From: Flectonema sp. DT1601
Taxonomy: Eukaryota > Euglenozoa > Diplonemea > Diplonemida > Diplonemidae
Reading direction: 5' to 3'
DNA: 64,000 nt
Assembly: GCA_964019425.1 (NCBI GenBank)
Contig: OZ025783.1
Location: forward strand, 1,696,737 to 1,760,736
Shown: positions 23,041 to 34,080 of the stretch, piece after piece
Position numbering within the stretch: position 1 is the first letter of the stretch
Layout: each line of letters begins with the position of its first letter
The notes under the pieces: model-generated
What the model was told of the DNA's origin: nothing
The model's input: only the letters and a program-made list of their open reading frames with translations
Databases searched by the model: none
Position numbers and translations under genes: made by a program

Positions 23041-24724
23041 ATGTATCACGGCTCAATTGCCGAGACTCTCGGGACGAGTCTGCCGAGCATCATGCCGGGA
23101 GGAGTCAGCGACGATTTGGAAATTCCAAACACAACGAAAAGTAGCAACTTGGATGCGTTACTTTCGAAAGCGCAGTTAAGTACTTCTGCACAACGGGGTT
23201 CTCAGCAAGTGCCGCAAAGTTTTTGTTTACAGCAGCCAACAAATATCCTGCCAGCCGCTCCAATGGCGCCGATCCAGCAGATCGCTTCTCCGATGCAATT
23301 GAACGCACCTCCAGCTGCGGTCACACAATTATTGCAACCTATTCATCAGGTACAGCAACCTATTCATCAGGTACAGCAACCTATTCATCAGGTACAGCAA
23401 CCTATTCATCAGATACAGCAACCTATTCATCAGGTGCAGCAACCGGCAGCTATGCCGCAAGCCTCCGTTCCGCAGGCGTCTTTCGTACCTGTTCAGCCTT
23501 CTGCTGTTTCGGATGTTGCACTTGAGGCGCAAATGCTGCAGCACCAATTAGCCCGTCAAACTGGTGATATGCAGAATTTTCTGAAGTCGGAATTAAACAA
23601 ACTATCAGCTGCCATGCGTTCCATCTCACTCTCTCCGCCAAGGATGGGATCAGTTGCACAACCGACGACTGGACTATTGGCACAGAACTCGCAGCCTTAC
23701 GCAGTTCCACCTCACGTGTTGTCTCAAGAGTTGCAATTACAGGATCTCACTTCTGTGACAGCAATACAACCGTCTGCAGTGTCAATGAGAGCTCAGCATG
23801 TGAGTCAGCCTGTTTTGAGTCAGCCGGTGGCTTACGCGACCCCAGTGAGAGTCGTAACATCTGAAATGGTGACAGAGGCCCAGAAGCGGGTTGCAAGTCC
23901 TGTCTGGGACTCAGAATTTGTAAACAACTCAGACGATAATCAAACGAGAGGACTGACTGCCCCTATGCTGGCAAGATTCGCTGAGAATTTCAGTGAAGCG
24001 ACTACTTCCATGCCAACCATCAGAGGACTGAATGATTCAGTTGCCGATCAGAATATCGAACTCATTAACCCGCCTTCTGAGTCTACTCACGTAGTAGATC
24101 CTGAGGTGGTGAGAGAACATTATTTTAAATTGAAGAGGTCGCTTAGTCATGTTGAAGAAGCCCCAAGTGCTATGCAGCACGCCAACAATCTCGGGGCTTT
24201 GAGTTTCGAAACCCTAATTGACGTCCTTCACGAGCAATATCCAACTTTAGAGAGAAAAGAAGTGGCGCTGACGTGGAGATCACTGGTCACTGCTTATCAA
24301 CAGGCTGGGGCTAACTTTGCAGCAAGACCTGCCGGAAAGCCTTCAAACCCAAAGCACTACGAGTTGGACGAGTCTCCACCTCCAACTCCAAAGAGTAGTG
24401 CGAAGTCTAACTTGTCGGAAGAGTACACCACCAACAACTATGAGACTACTCTCAAAGAAGTGATGAGTTTTATCGACAAACGTATGTATTTTATGTTAAA
24501 GAACTCTTGTGAGTATCAAAGTATCGAATTACAAGTTTTCTAATAAATAAATTAAAATTAGCAACACAGCGCTGAGTCCGAAGTCAATCCAGCGTATTAC
24601 GAGAGTTCGCCGTAAGACAGACGTAACTGCTGGAGAGCAGACTATCCCAGCGAATGCCACGGCAGCGTATCCCATTCCGTTTCAAGAAACCCAACTGCCA
24701 GTTGTACCGCAGGGATATTACTAA
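23041..24724 (+). CDS. Gln/Pro-rich hypothetical protein with tandem heptad-residue repeat
   Basis: Exon 1 23041-24481 and exon 2 24570-24724 (intron GTATGT...CAACACAG) give 531 residues ending PVVPQGYY. Another pair of sites (donor 24486, acceptor 24561) also keeps this frame, so tandem alternative splicing is possible. The N-terminal half is low-complexity Gln/Pro/Ala with five copies of a QPIHQVQ unit. The second half has a globular-looking segment (NNLGALSFETLIDVLHEQYP, ALTWRSLVTAYQQAG). I know no family for it. The ATG follows ACTTCTTACCCGCAG by 15 nt. It might be a scaffold or RNA-granule protein, but that is only from composition. Confidence 0.7.
23338..23442 (+). repeat. In-frame 21-bp tandem repeat, five copies
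   Basis: The unit CCTATTCATCAGGTACAGCAA occurs five times with only one or two base changes (one copy has ATA for GTA, the last GTG). Near-identity at the DNA level means recent expansion. It stays a multiple of three, so the reading frame is preserved. Confidence 0.9.
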
Positions 24725-25709
24725 ACATTCGCAGTCAACTGATGTATGAAATAGTGAAGTGGTCTCATTGTACGAGTAGCTGGTCGGCGAGTATTTATCA
24801 GTCGGTTCTCCTTTTTAAAAGAACAAGGAAGAAATCCTTCCCAACTGTCATTAGCAATTGTATTTTGTTACATTGGTAGTCTCCTTTAAGAAGCCTTTAT
24901 TCCAAACAAAAGAGGAATGTTTTAGAGCCTCCGTTCTGCAGCTGTTTTTTTTTGTTTATTCTTTCCGCATTCTGATTGCCGATGATGTTGTGTTGTATGT
25001 GTCCCGTGGAGGTTCGCTTTAAATAGCCTGTTGAACCTAAACTACTGGCTGTAGGTAAAGACTCTGTACTGTTGGTGCAGAGTACAGTTCATCTCTAGTG
25101 TTCGTTTGCTTCTTCACAGATCTCTGTGAACTTCTTGAGACATGTCTCTCACGTTCTTTAGATACAATTCTCCTTTCGTATTTGTAGAGGCGTCTTAAGT
25201 AGGCTGGCTACAACTTTATAACATGCGACGAATACGAGGTGGTCTTGTTTAGCGCAGTCTCCTCGGAGAATATTTGCGATGAAAAAGCATAAGCTTTTTT
25301 CCTCGTGTAGAAGGAACTATGGTACCACATAGAGAGAGAGAGAACTCAACGACGTGTTTTTCAGCTAAAATGAAATACTTAACCTGTACACACTCTCCAT
25401 ATGTCACCCAGGACATAAAATGTTCTTCAGTTCCAATGGCCTGTTTGTGATGCGCACTATTAGTACCCGCCTTTCTCCGCTCCGCATTTTATTGTTTCCT
25501 TTCTTTACCTGATGTGTATCTCACCCCCTCGTAATCCCCAATTCGCATATCGATCTGTACTTCAGCGTTTGTTACTTTTATTGCCATCAAATTAATCTCC
25601 ATTTCGATTTTCCAGTTAAGAGGGAGTCAGGCTTTACGAGATGATGTCGTTGTCTGAGTAGTTCGAGAGCAACACACTTTGTCTGGTTATTACAATCCAT
25701 TCCCTTCAG
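24725..25709. other. Intergenic stretch, no gene seen
   Basis: Spacer without coding frames, including a short GA run at 25331-25342. It ends in a very good acceptor-like sequence, CAATCCATTCCCTTCAG. Confidence 0.45.
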
Positions 25710-25722
25710 TTGCCAACAAATA

Positions 25723-26208
25723 ATGAAAACTGATCCCTCTTGCGATCTTTCGGAGCTGTCGCTCTCTCAATTGCGCGCGATTTCTGAAAATGAAGAGGCC
25801 TATAATTTATTCTTGGAAGGAACTGTGACTTCGGAAGATATCCGAAGGAACGAAGGAGAGATGGAAACAGAGTTGGCAGACTTAGAAACGTGCAGGAAGG
25901 ATGTTAGTAAGATTCAAGAGACTCTTCAGGGGAAGTTGACAGAATTGAAGACGTCAGCACGTAACAAACATGAAACACTCAGTCGGTTGTCAGCTGTTTA
26001 CATTGACGACGCCATGAAAGACAACGTCTCTGAACTTGAGGCTTCTTCGGACAAACTCCTCACCGAATTTACTGAATCTCGACTTTCTATCGACGAGTTT
26101 CTTTCTAAATTCGTTAAGGAAAGAAAACAATTTCACATTAATAACCATAAATACAAGGACAAAGAGCGCCTTGCAAAGCAGTTAATTGGAGCCATACAAA
26201 CGGAATAG
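25723..26208 (+). CDS. VPS37-like ESCRT-I subunit
   Basis: A 161-residue protein starting 13 nt after CCATTCCCTTCAG. It follows the Mod(r)/VPS37 plan. A short N-terminal helix has the LSLSQLRAISENEEAYNLFL pattern (the usual L..L...EL..ll.d...l..f). A long coiled coil comes next, and then the diagnostic C-terminal stretch ESRLSIDEFLSKFVKERKQF followed by H-x3-H-K-Y-K. In ESCRT-I, VPS37 pairs with TSG101/VPS23 and VPS28 to sort ubiquitinated membrane proteins into multivesicular endosomes. The protein is short, lacking the UEV-like or Pro-rich extension of animal VPS37A. Identification is by pattern only. Confidence 0.75.
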   Translation: MKTDPSCDLSELSLSQLRAISENEEAYNLFLEGTVTSEDIRRNEGEMETELADLETCRKDVSKIQETLQGKLTELKTSARNKHETLSRLSAVYIDDAMKDNVSELEASSDKLLTEFTESRLSIDEFLSKFVKERKQFHINNHKYKDKERLAKQLIGAIQTE

Positions 26209-26561
26209 TGTTAGTTTTTACTATTCTGCATGTAGTGGAACTTTCTTGATGTGATCTTTGTGCTGGTACAGCAAGTAAAATAAATTTTGTGATTCGCTCT
26301 TCGTATCTTTTTGTTTTGTTTCGTATTTGTTTTCTTCTTGTTCTCAATAAGAAGTTGATTGGGTAGTTAAATTCGTAATATTTCTGACATCCCACTAAAG
26401 AACTTTTAGTCTACACTGACCACCAGTTAATTCGATTGGGGTTTAGTAATTATTATCAGAAACCTATTTTAGTTTCAGTCCTAAAATGTTTACAATGCGG
26501 AGTTCTTGTTAAATATTATTGAGTTGTGTGAGGTTTCTTATTCCTATTCTTTACAGCTACG

Positions 26562-27332
26562 ATGGGGTGTGCCGTAAACCCTCCATTAAAAGAAAATGAT
26601 CCGATCGAAGTAAAAGTAGTCGGGTACTACCCAGAGGGAGGTTTTTATGCTGTTCGTCTGCTGGCAAGTTGTGACGTGAGGATGAGACCAGGAGAAATAC
26701 GAAGAATTACTTTTGGAAGGGGTGGTATGGATGTCGCAATAATGAGAGAAGATGAGAATGGAGGTCATGCTCACTCAGTAATATGTTGGGGAATAATAAA
26801 CACTCCTGAGATAGCTGCAGTTGTGAAGTCATCCGGAATTGTGAAGCTCCACAAACCTTCGGCTTGTTTTGGATTCCTCGCGAATCCTCCAAACACAAAG
26901 GTAGTCCTCCTGATAGTATCTGGACTCGGGATATCAAGAATCTATCCGTCACTTAGACAACTTATGACAGGAGAAGAAGTCTGTGAGCCGATGGACATCC
27001 AGCTATTCTTCGCAGCCGAGAATCGATCAGATCTCGCGTTCACTTCCGATTTGGACGCTTGGGAAGCAGATCAGTTCAGGAACAGCGCTCCTCACTCACA
27101 CTACCTGTCAGTTCAATACGTCATCTTAGAACCAGATTCTGAATGGGGTGGTCTCACTGGTACCGTAACTTCTAAAACTCTCTTAACTTGTTGTGAAGTT
27201 GTTTCAGCGACTTGTTATGTGTCTGGTGATGATGATTTTGTGACTGATGTTTGTGAAGAGCTGGCATTCTGCGGGGTGTCGAGAGAAATGATTTACACAT
27301 CAGCAGTTACAAATAATCAAACGGGAGAATAG
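26562..27332 (+). CDS. Ferredoxin/flavin reductase-like protein (FNR fold)
   Basis: The start ATG is five nt after TTCCTATTCTTTACAG. The 256-residue protein resembles the oxidoreductase NAD-binding half of FNR or cytochrome-b5-reductase-like enzymes. It has VVLLIVSGLGISRIYPSLRQ (the usual GxGxxP nucleotide-binding loop, here GLGISRI), LFFAAENRSDLAF, a WGGLTGTVT segment and a C-terminal CYVSGDDDFVTDVCEELAFC (the usual CGP..m loop, altered). The N-terminal FAD half is short and lacks an obvious RxYS motif. So it may bind NAD(P) without classical FAD binding, or be a non-enzymatic relative. Substrate and partner are unknown. Confidence 0.6.
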   Translation: MGCAVNPPLKENDPIEVKVVGYYPEGGFYAVRLLASCDVRMRPGEIRRITFGRGGMDVAIMREDENGGHAHSVICWGIINTPEIAAVVKSSGIVKLHKPSACFGFLANPPNTKVVLLIVSGLGISRIYPSLRQLMTGEEVCEPMDIQLFFAAENRSDLAFTSDLDAWEADQFRNSAPHSHYLSVQYVILEPDSEWGGLTGTVTSKTLLTCCEVVSATCYVSGDDDFVTDVCEELAFCGVSREMIYTSAVTNNQTGE

Positions 27333-27892
27333 TTTTAACTCTGAGATAACAATATCTGGTGAGAAAACACAATTCCTCGGATACGAACAGCTATCTGAAG
27401 TCAACTGTTTTACACATTTACACATTATTCCCTTCGCATGTTTGCCTTTTGTTTGGTTTTTTTTAACTATTCTAAATATTATTTTACTGTTCTTTCAGTT
27501 TTAGTTGATAACATTTTATTGTGGTTTGCATTATCCTTCTCGCCGCCTATTTATTTTTCATCCCCCTCTGTAAGACCTGACGTCACAAATATTTTATTGC
27601 AATTATTGGTATCGTTCTTACGAGTCGGTACTCATATTCACAATGGTCTTCTTATAGCTCACTTTATTTAAAATAGTTACTTGATACGTTAACATCTCAT
27701 TAAATGATTTGTTTGTTTTTGTTGATATTCGTGGTGTGCTTTTTAATTAAATCCTTGCAGTGCTTTGATTTGTCCCCCTCCCGGGTATTAGTATCAAGTT
27801 ACCTCCTGTCCCGGGGTTGTGTGGTACTTCTTGCAGAAAGTAGTTTTAGTATTATACGTACATCGTGTTTATGAATATTTCTCAAAGTACCC
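27333..27892. other. Intergenic stretch, no gene seen
   Basis: AT-rich spacer. A 77-codon frame at 27438-27671 is hydrophobic and without support. Confidence 0.4.
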
Positions 27893-28897
27893 ATGCCCAG
27901 CCCTCTTGTTATTCGAATGAAAATGTTGTTACGGAATCGTGTTGGGGGTATTCTTGTCGCATTAGTTGCTGTAGCGTTGGTGTCGGTGTTATTTTATGTG
28001 CCTTCTGTCAGGGCAATGACAGATTCTTACGAAAATACCAGCAGCAGTAAAAGAGAACAACTGCGGTTGTTGAGAAGGGCATTGAAAGAAAATATGGAGG
28101 AATACCTAGGGAAGGGTGTCGGGAGTACCTTTATTCCTGACGGGAAGGTCGCAACTCTCACAAAAGTCAGCGCAGAGGTTTACACGGATCACGTTATGAG
28201 CAGCAGGCCATTCATAATAAGTAATCCAGATCTGTACAAGTGTACGAAGACAAAGTGGACTCTTGATTTCATAGATGAACAAGCCGGAGATGACGTTGTC
28301 GGTATTGAAACATCTAAAAATAATCGTTTTTACAGCAATGAGGGGCTCGTAAAAGCACGGATGTCTGTTAGTGAATTTCTTAAAACATTTCGAAACAAAG
28401 ACAGGAAGCGAGATTTCTATCTTGCTGAGGAATCTATGAAGCAATTTCCTCGGTTAGAAGAAGACGTTGCTGAGCCTTCATATTCGTCAGCGTACAGCCT
28501 CGATAAGACTCAACTGTGGATTGGCGCCGGCGGTCAAGTGTCTCCTTTACATCACGACCAGTGGGATAACGTTTTGTGTCAGATTGAGGGAAATAGAACA
28601 GTTACTTTGTTCGATCCTCTCCAGTCTGATTATTTATATCCGAAAACTGGTATCAATCGACACTTTTCTCAACTTGATCCTTCTAAACCCGATTTCTCAA
28701 GATTCCCGAATTTTAGGAATGCGAAATCGTTCTCTGCTACCTTACGAGCAGGTCAGCAACTCTTTATTCCAGCTGGTTGGTGGCATCAAGTTCACCACCA
28801 AGCATCAGTGAATATTGCGGTTAATTTCTGGTACATGCCAAACATAATGACTGAACTGCTATTGGATAGCATACTACCTGCTGGGTACAACTACTAG
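27893..28897 (+). CDS. Membrane-anchored JmjC/cupin-8 protein
   Basis: 334 residues. An N-terminal transmembrane helix follows a basic start (GGILVALVAVALVSVLFYV, about 18-36), giving a type II orientation or a signal anchor. After a short stalk comes a cupin-8/JmjC fold. It has RPFIISNP, LWIGAGGQVSPLHHDQWDN (iron ligands H-x-D), and IPAGWWHQVHH (third His) followed by NIAVNFWY. The ligand set is complete, so it should be an Fe(II)/2-oxoglutarate dioxygenase. Relatives include protein hydroxylases and the JMJD8/FIH group. Membrane anchoring suggests a secretory-pathway or surface substrate. The next Met at 27917 would shorten the basic leader only. Confidence 0.88.
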   Translation: MPSPLVIRMKMLLRNRVGGILVALVAVALVSVLFYVPSVRAMTDSYENTSSSKREQLRLLRRALKENMEEYLGKGVGSTFIPDGKVATLTKVSAEVYTDHVMSSRPFIISNPDLYKCTKTKWTLDFIDEQAGDDVVGIETSKNNRFYSNEGLVKARMSVSEFLKTFRNKDRKRDFYLAEESMKQFPRLEEDVAEPSYSSAYSLDKTQLWIGAGGQVSPLHHDQWDNVLCQIEGNRTVTLFDPLQSDYLYPKTGINRHFSQLDPSKPDFSRFPNFRNAKSFSATLRAGQQLFIPAGWWHQVHHQASVNIAVNFWYMPNIMTELLLDSILPAGYNY

Positions 28898-29144
28898 GAG
28901 TGTCGCCTTACCGTAAGCGAAATAATTTAATGACGCCATCCAACGATGGTATTAGTATGTCACTGTAGTAGTGCGTGAGGAATTTCCAATTTCTCTAAAT
29001 TGTTTTTCACCCATTTGCTTCATATAATGTTTTATGTGGAAGCAGGATGCGATCAGCTCGTATCCTCAGAGAAAGGTTTTTTTAATTTTGAAATTCTTGA
29101 TTTTAATTCCCATAACAGTTTCTAATTAACTCTTCTCAATAATA

Positions 29145-29672
29145 ATGAAGATCACGTCAACTGCTTCCCGTCCTTCACACAAGTCACACAGTCTTTACAG
29201 TCGGCCTTCACGGGGTTGCAATCACAACAACTGGGACAACGTGAGAGCAGCGAGTAGGATGGTAACGCTGCGTTGCCGTGTTTGTCAAAAGCAGAAAAGA
29301 GTCATTTCGTTTGTCGGCTGGAAGTGCAGAGCGTTCATGTCCGCAGAGGGTTGCGGTGAGTCAGCTTGCTCTAAGTACCATGTCAATTACAAGAAGCAAT
29401 GTCTTGAAGAGAGAGTCAAGAATCACGGTGTAGCTGTAATGCACAAGGTCAGAGTAGAACATGTCAGGTCAACAAACAACTCTTATGACACTGAAACTGA
29501 TTGCACTCGAGGACTAGATGGGTCTTATTCAGGAAGCGAATGCTGCCCATCGAGTCCTCAGGAAACAGGATCTACCTGCTCAAGTGAGCAATCATTGTCT
29601 TCAACAAGAGAAACTACTGCTCAGTACTGCAACAATCCGTACAGTTGGACTACTTCATTAATTTACGTCTAA
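29145..29672 (+). CDS. Cys-rich hypothetical protein (175 aa)
   Basis: An ATG-to-TAA frame, 26 nt after TTTTAATTCCCATAACAG. A central segment carries CRVCQKQK, WKCRAF, GCGESACSKYH and KKQC, which could form one small zinc site or ribbon. The N-terminus is basic (HKSHSLYSRPSRGC) and the C-terminus is Ser/Thr/Cys-rich and acidic. Composition is clearly protein-like. I do not recognise the family. It may be a nucleic-acid-binding or regulatory protein. Confidence 0.65.
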   Translation: MKITSTASRPSHKSHSLYSRPSRGCNHNNWDNVRAASRMVTLRCRVCQKQKRVISFVGWKCRAFMSAEGCGESACSKYHVNYKKQCLEERVKNHGVAVMHKVRVEHVRSTNNSYDTETDCTRGLDGSYSGSECCPSSPQETGSTCSSEQSLSSTRETTAQYCNNPYSWTTSLIYV

Positions 29673-31730
29673 TAACCTGTAAAGCTCAGTTGAAGGCTCC
29701 CACGGGTGAGATCTTTCAGTTCGTTCACATGGTTATGTACTCCCGCATTCATTTAAACTCAATCATCACTTAGCATTCCAATTCCCGATCTTGTGCTTCA
29801 ATCCTGGGCGAGAATTAGGGATCTTGGAATTGCTTTTCTTATTTCTATGTTTTCTTATTTCTTTCCTGTACTTCTACAATTGGAATACCGTGCGGATACC
29901 CTCCAACCGGACCTTGCTCCTCATGGCCGTCACTTTAGTGTCGGTAACCAGATACTTTCCCCTAAATCTGGGCCATAAGGATGAGTTGAAGGTAAATCTA
30001 CGAGGAGCCACGGTTTCTTGTTTTCTTTCCCTGTTTTATTTTGTTATGTTTGTTATCAATAGTTATCAATAATCGCTTGCGGGGTTGATTCGGTACACAG
30101 ATATCTTTGTGAGCAGTCTGTTTACAATTCTGGACCCGCTTCCGTATGTCTTCCCAACACAACTTATATTTTTTGTTCTTGAGATATGATATTTGATATT
30201 GCTTCACATATTCTTTCCTCTGTGGTTGAGACCTAACCGCAAACATAAAGAGGATCGCATTCTTATTTCCTCTCAAATGCAGTGGAACTGAAACAACGGT
30301 TCAGATGTCGATATTGCATCACGAGGGTGTTTTAGTTCTCAAGAGAAGCTGTAATAATATGGATTCTACCTCGCGTGGTTATATTTATGTAGTAGTCGGT
30401 TGATTGCATTTGGTGGATTCGTTCACCGCAATTTTGCCTGTGTATTGTCTTTCTCGAAACCTTTATATTTTATTATTTTTACTTGACACTTTCCTTTTGC
30501 TTACTTTTTTTTGGTTGATATTTCATTTGGTTTTGTTGTTTTCCTCCTCTCAGTTTTACTCTCAACGAGTGATCACAGCAACTGGCGGATGATCTACAGT
30601 ACAATTTGTTTCCATTTTTTAGAATTCTATTCAATAATCCTGCTCGGCTTCAGAGGCAATCGGTGATGGACAAAAGACTTGCAGTCTTTGACTAGCTCAT
30701 CCTCTTTGCTCTGATGTTAGCAGAGGATACCAACCGACACTTTAGTCCTGTTAACAGTCAACAGGTCCGATTTTTATTTATGTTGCAGACCTCAAGCATG
30801 AGCATTTACTTTTAGGTCAAGAACTGGTGGACTGATGTGTCGTTGGTGAGACATTTGAACATTAAATGGTTTAGCAAGTAGATTATTTCTTTGGATCGAC
30901 TTTCCCTGCAAATATCTTTGTTCCCTTCCCGCACCCATTTATTTATCCAAGTCCCTCCACGAACCAGCGTATTCTTGTCATGTTGTTTTTCTTTTCTTTT
31001 TTTCTCACCCCGTTACTACCCACCCAGATAATTTATTGGGCGTGGTCCCGGGTCAATTTGACTTGACAGCATTTCTTTCTCTGGTAGTTTATTTAAAGCA
31101 TGCGATTTTGTGGACAGAATCCAGTTATAATGATTCATGTCTAATTTGTTGCGTGTTAACCCTTGATTTATTTATCCAAGTCCCCCCCCCCCGTACATAT
31201 TTTTGGTAACATTAAAGGGGTCTGTCAGCCTCAGGTTTTCTGATTTTGACTGGCATTGCAGCACGTAATTTTTTCAAACCCTGCACTACTCCAATCACGG
31301 CTCAAACTATTTTGACCCATTTTTCAATTTTATTTTTTTTGAAGCCAGAACGGGAGCAGTTAAGACCTAACTGACTGTCTGAGCTGTTACCCAAGTTTTG
31401 TGAGGAATGCCTTGAGGCGCAAATCATCAGCTTGCACTGCTTACGCCTGCCATTTGTACACTGCCCGTTGTGCCGATTGGCTGAAAAACTTTCGGTAAGC
31501 CCCCTTTGACAGGAATGTCTTCATTAATACTTGATTAGGGGTGAACGTCAGTGTTTAGAGTTTTTGTTTTCTTTTCGTGGTATGGCTGCATTAGACACAT
31601 GTGTCTATTTTAAGAAAGGCTTTATATCAGTCATTTTATATGAATATTTTATTTATTACTCCAATCTCCAATGATGCACCCGTGATCATTTCTTTCTTTT
31701 GTTTTCAACCTGTTAGTCTCTGGGAAGGTT

Positions 31731-31828
31731 GACAGCTGGGTATTGATCCAGTCAAAGCTACAATAACACAATCTCTGCGATTGGGTCCTCCACTGCGGTT
31801 ACCCAGACCCCTCGCAGTCCTGGACTTG
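31731..31828 (-). repeat. tRNA-related short interspersed repeat, copy A
   Basis: It shares with copy B the order GCTGGG(T/A)ATTGATCC ... ACACAATCTC ... GCGATTGGGT(C/T)CTC ... CTGGAC. On the minus strand GGATCAATACCC resembles a Pol III B box, and a short CAAT/ATTG hairpin sits where an anticodon stem would be. Position 33 is not U, so it is not a working tRNA. SINE-like is the best description. Confidence 0.45.
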
Positions 31829-33980
31829 CTAACTAACTAACCGACTAAGAAATTAAATAAATTGCGTAAGAAACCCTTATGTTGAGACCAGTCAAATTGC
31901 CGGACCAGACAGTTGGTACGGAAGATTTGCTTGAGCTGGCTCGCTCACCCTCATTTTCTTTTTGGTTTGGGTGTCGAGTGTTTCCTTGGTGCTACTGAAT
32001 AGTTGCATCCCTTTCCTTTCGCTTTTGCTTTCTTCGACTTGACCTAAACCCTCATACGCTACATGTAGCCAAGCTGCGTACTATTGAGGATCCAGTTTCC
32101 GTTATCAGCAATACGGAATTAGTCGTGAGCTTCTGCGTCATATTCGTTAATTAATCCTCTGCGGAGCCATTCTTGATAGATGGTAAACACCAATAAAAAG
32201 AGAGGGCCTCTGAAGTGCTTTGTGCGGTGATCATGTTGCTCACAAATAACTAGTGAGGCCTTCTTAGTTTTACAACGTAGCTTTTTAATCTAAGAGAGCC
32301 AAAACATTCAATTAATTACTGACAACATCGCAAAATATATATACGACGGTTCTAACCAAAGCAATCAAAACATGATCTACATCCTTTTGTTGACGTTATT
32401 ACTTTCGAGAACTCTAATATAAATCATCACGCACTCTTCAGCATTTTTTTGTGATCGATTTCGTACTACTAAAATATCAATTCTACATTTCAATTCTACA
32501 TTTATTTTTCGTTAGACTGACGCTGTGATTCTGTCAATCTCAATATTCCTGAAGACGGAGCAAAGAGAATTTCAGATCTGTGTCGAGCCGTGCGGCTATT
32601 TTTTTAAGGCCGCTTCGTAATATTTCCAATCGACAATTAGATTTCAAAACTGTTCAAATCTTTCTATCACAGTAGCGAATTGTTTACAGGCCATGTTCTA
32701 TTACCCAACGAATGTCAACCATAAATACAATATCAACAATAGCAAGAACTTGACGTTTTCAGCGCGGAAGCTGAGTCGCTGTCGGTGTCGCGAGGCAATC
32801 ATGAAATTAATGTTCAGGAAAAGTAAAATGCAACAAAAAGCAATATGAAACAAAAGCTCGTCACATTACCACTCACTGCGACTTATATTCGACACTCTCC
32901 CCTGGTAAGTGACTGCTTTGTTTACTTTTTATAGTTTTGTTATTTTTCACACCTGTCTTACTGATTCTCATACCCTTCCAATATTCAACTACTACTCTTG
33001 CTGAAAACTTTAATTGTTCACCGTAACTCGTCTCTAACAACGATTCGGAGAACAATCGTAACGGATTCATTTGCAAGAACACGGAAAACTTTTTCCTGCA
33101 CGTCTGCAAAGTTGTGCAAATAACTACGAGTCGAATTCTTATCTGAACATGTTGTTTTGCCGCGAAGAGTGGTCTGGATCGAGTAGGTTGAGAATGTTTG
33201 CTGCGATCATTTATGAATCCTTTGTGAACATCGGGATCGAATATCCCACCGTGCTAACAATGCGCTATCAGTGCATTCCGTTGCAAAAACTCAAACTATT
33301 TGTCGTTCGTAGATCACTCGCCACGAATATAATAATATGTAGGTTGGATTAGTTCTTTGTATGTTTCTTTATTAATTCCCTTTCCTATTACTTATATTTT
33401 ATTCTACACATATTGTCTTTCTTTCTCAATCCTTCACTCGATGGTTCGCGCTTAGAGCAAGATAATAACGATAAGTAGTCTCCGGACCACTACCGTGACT
33501 ATTCTTGATTCATGTGTTGGGGGCAGTTATTGGGGTGAGTTCCGTGCATGTCAAAAGTACATAGTAAAATATTATTTATTTTAGTGCATTTCTCGGAACA
33601 ACGTCAATAAGGTTCCTAAGCGAATTTTATCGTCCGATCAAAAATACAGTCTGAAGCAGTTAAGACTTAAAACTGACTGTCTCTCCCTACAGATTGGAAT
33701 AGTTATTCGTGTTGCCAAAACCTTATGGTATATCTTTTAAAGCCTTTGGTAAGCCTTACACTATTGGCAACGACCGTTGTGTCCCGATTTTTTTTATTTT
33801 GGGCGGCATTTGGCACACGTGACTATTGCATGAAGGAGGTGGAATGGAAAAGATATTTTATTTATTACCCTACGATCATTTTGATTTTGATTTTTGTATA
33901 TCGCAAGGTTTTTACTGTTTTTACATTGTCAAAGCTTTCCCTTCATCATTTCTTTTTTTTTTCTTCTACTTGTGTTTCTG

Positions 33981-34080
33981 CTGGGAATTGATCCTCTCAG
34001 CTGAACCTATAAAAACACAATCTCGCGATTGGGTTCTCTACTGGTGCGGGCTATGCCCGCAGTCATCAGTTCTGGACTTA
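33981..34080 (-). repeat. tRNA-related short interspersed repeat, copy B
   Basis: Partner of the 31.7 kb copy (see there), with minus-strand B-box-like GGATCAATTCCC and an A-box-like TAGCCCGCACCAGTAG. The two copies differ at many positions, so the family is not young. Confidence 0.45.
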
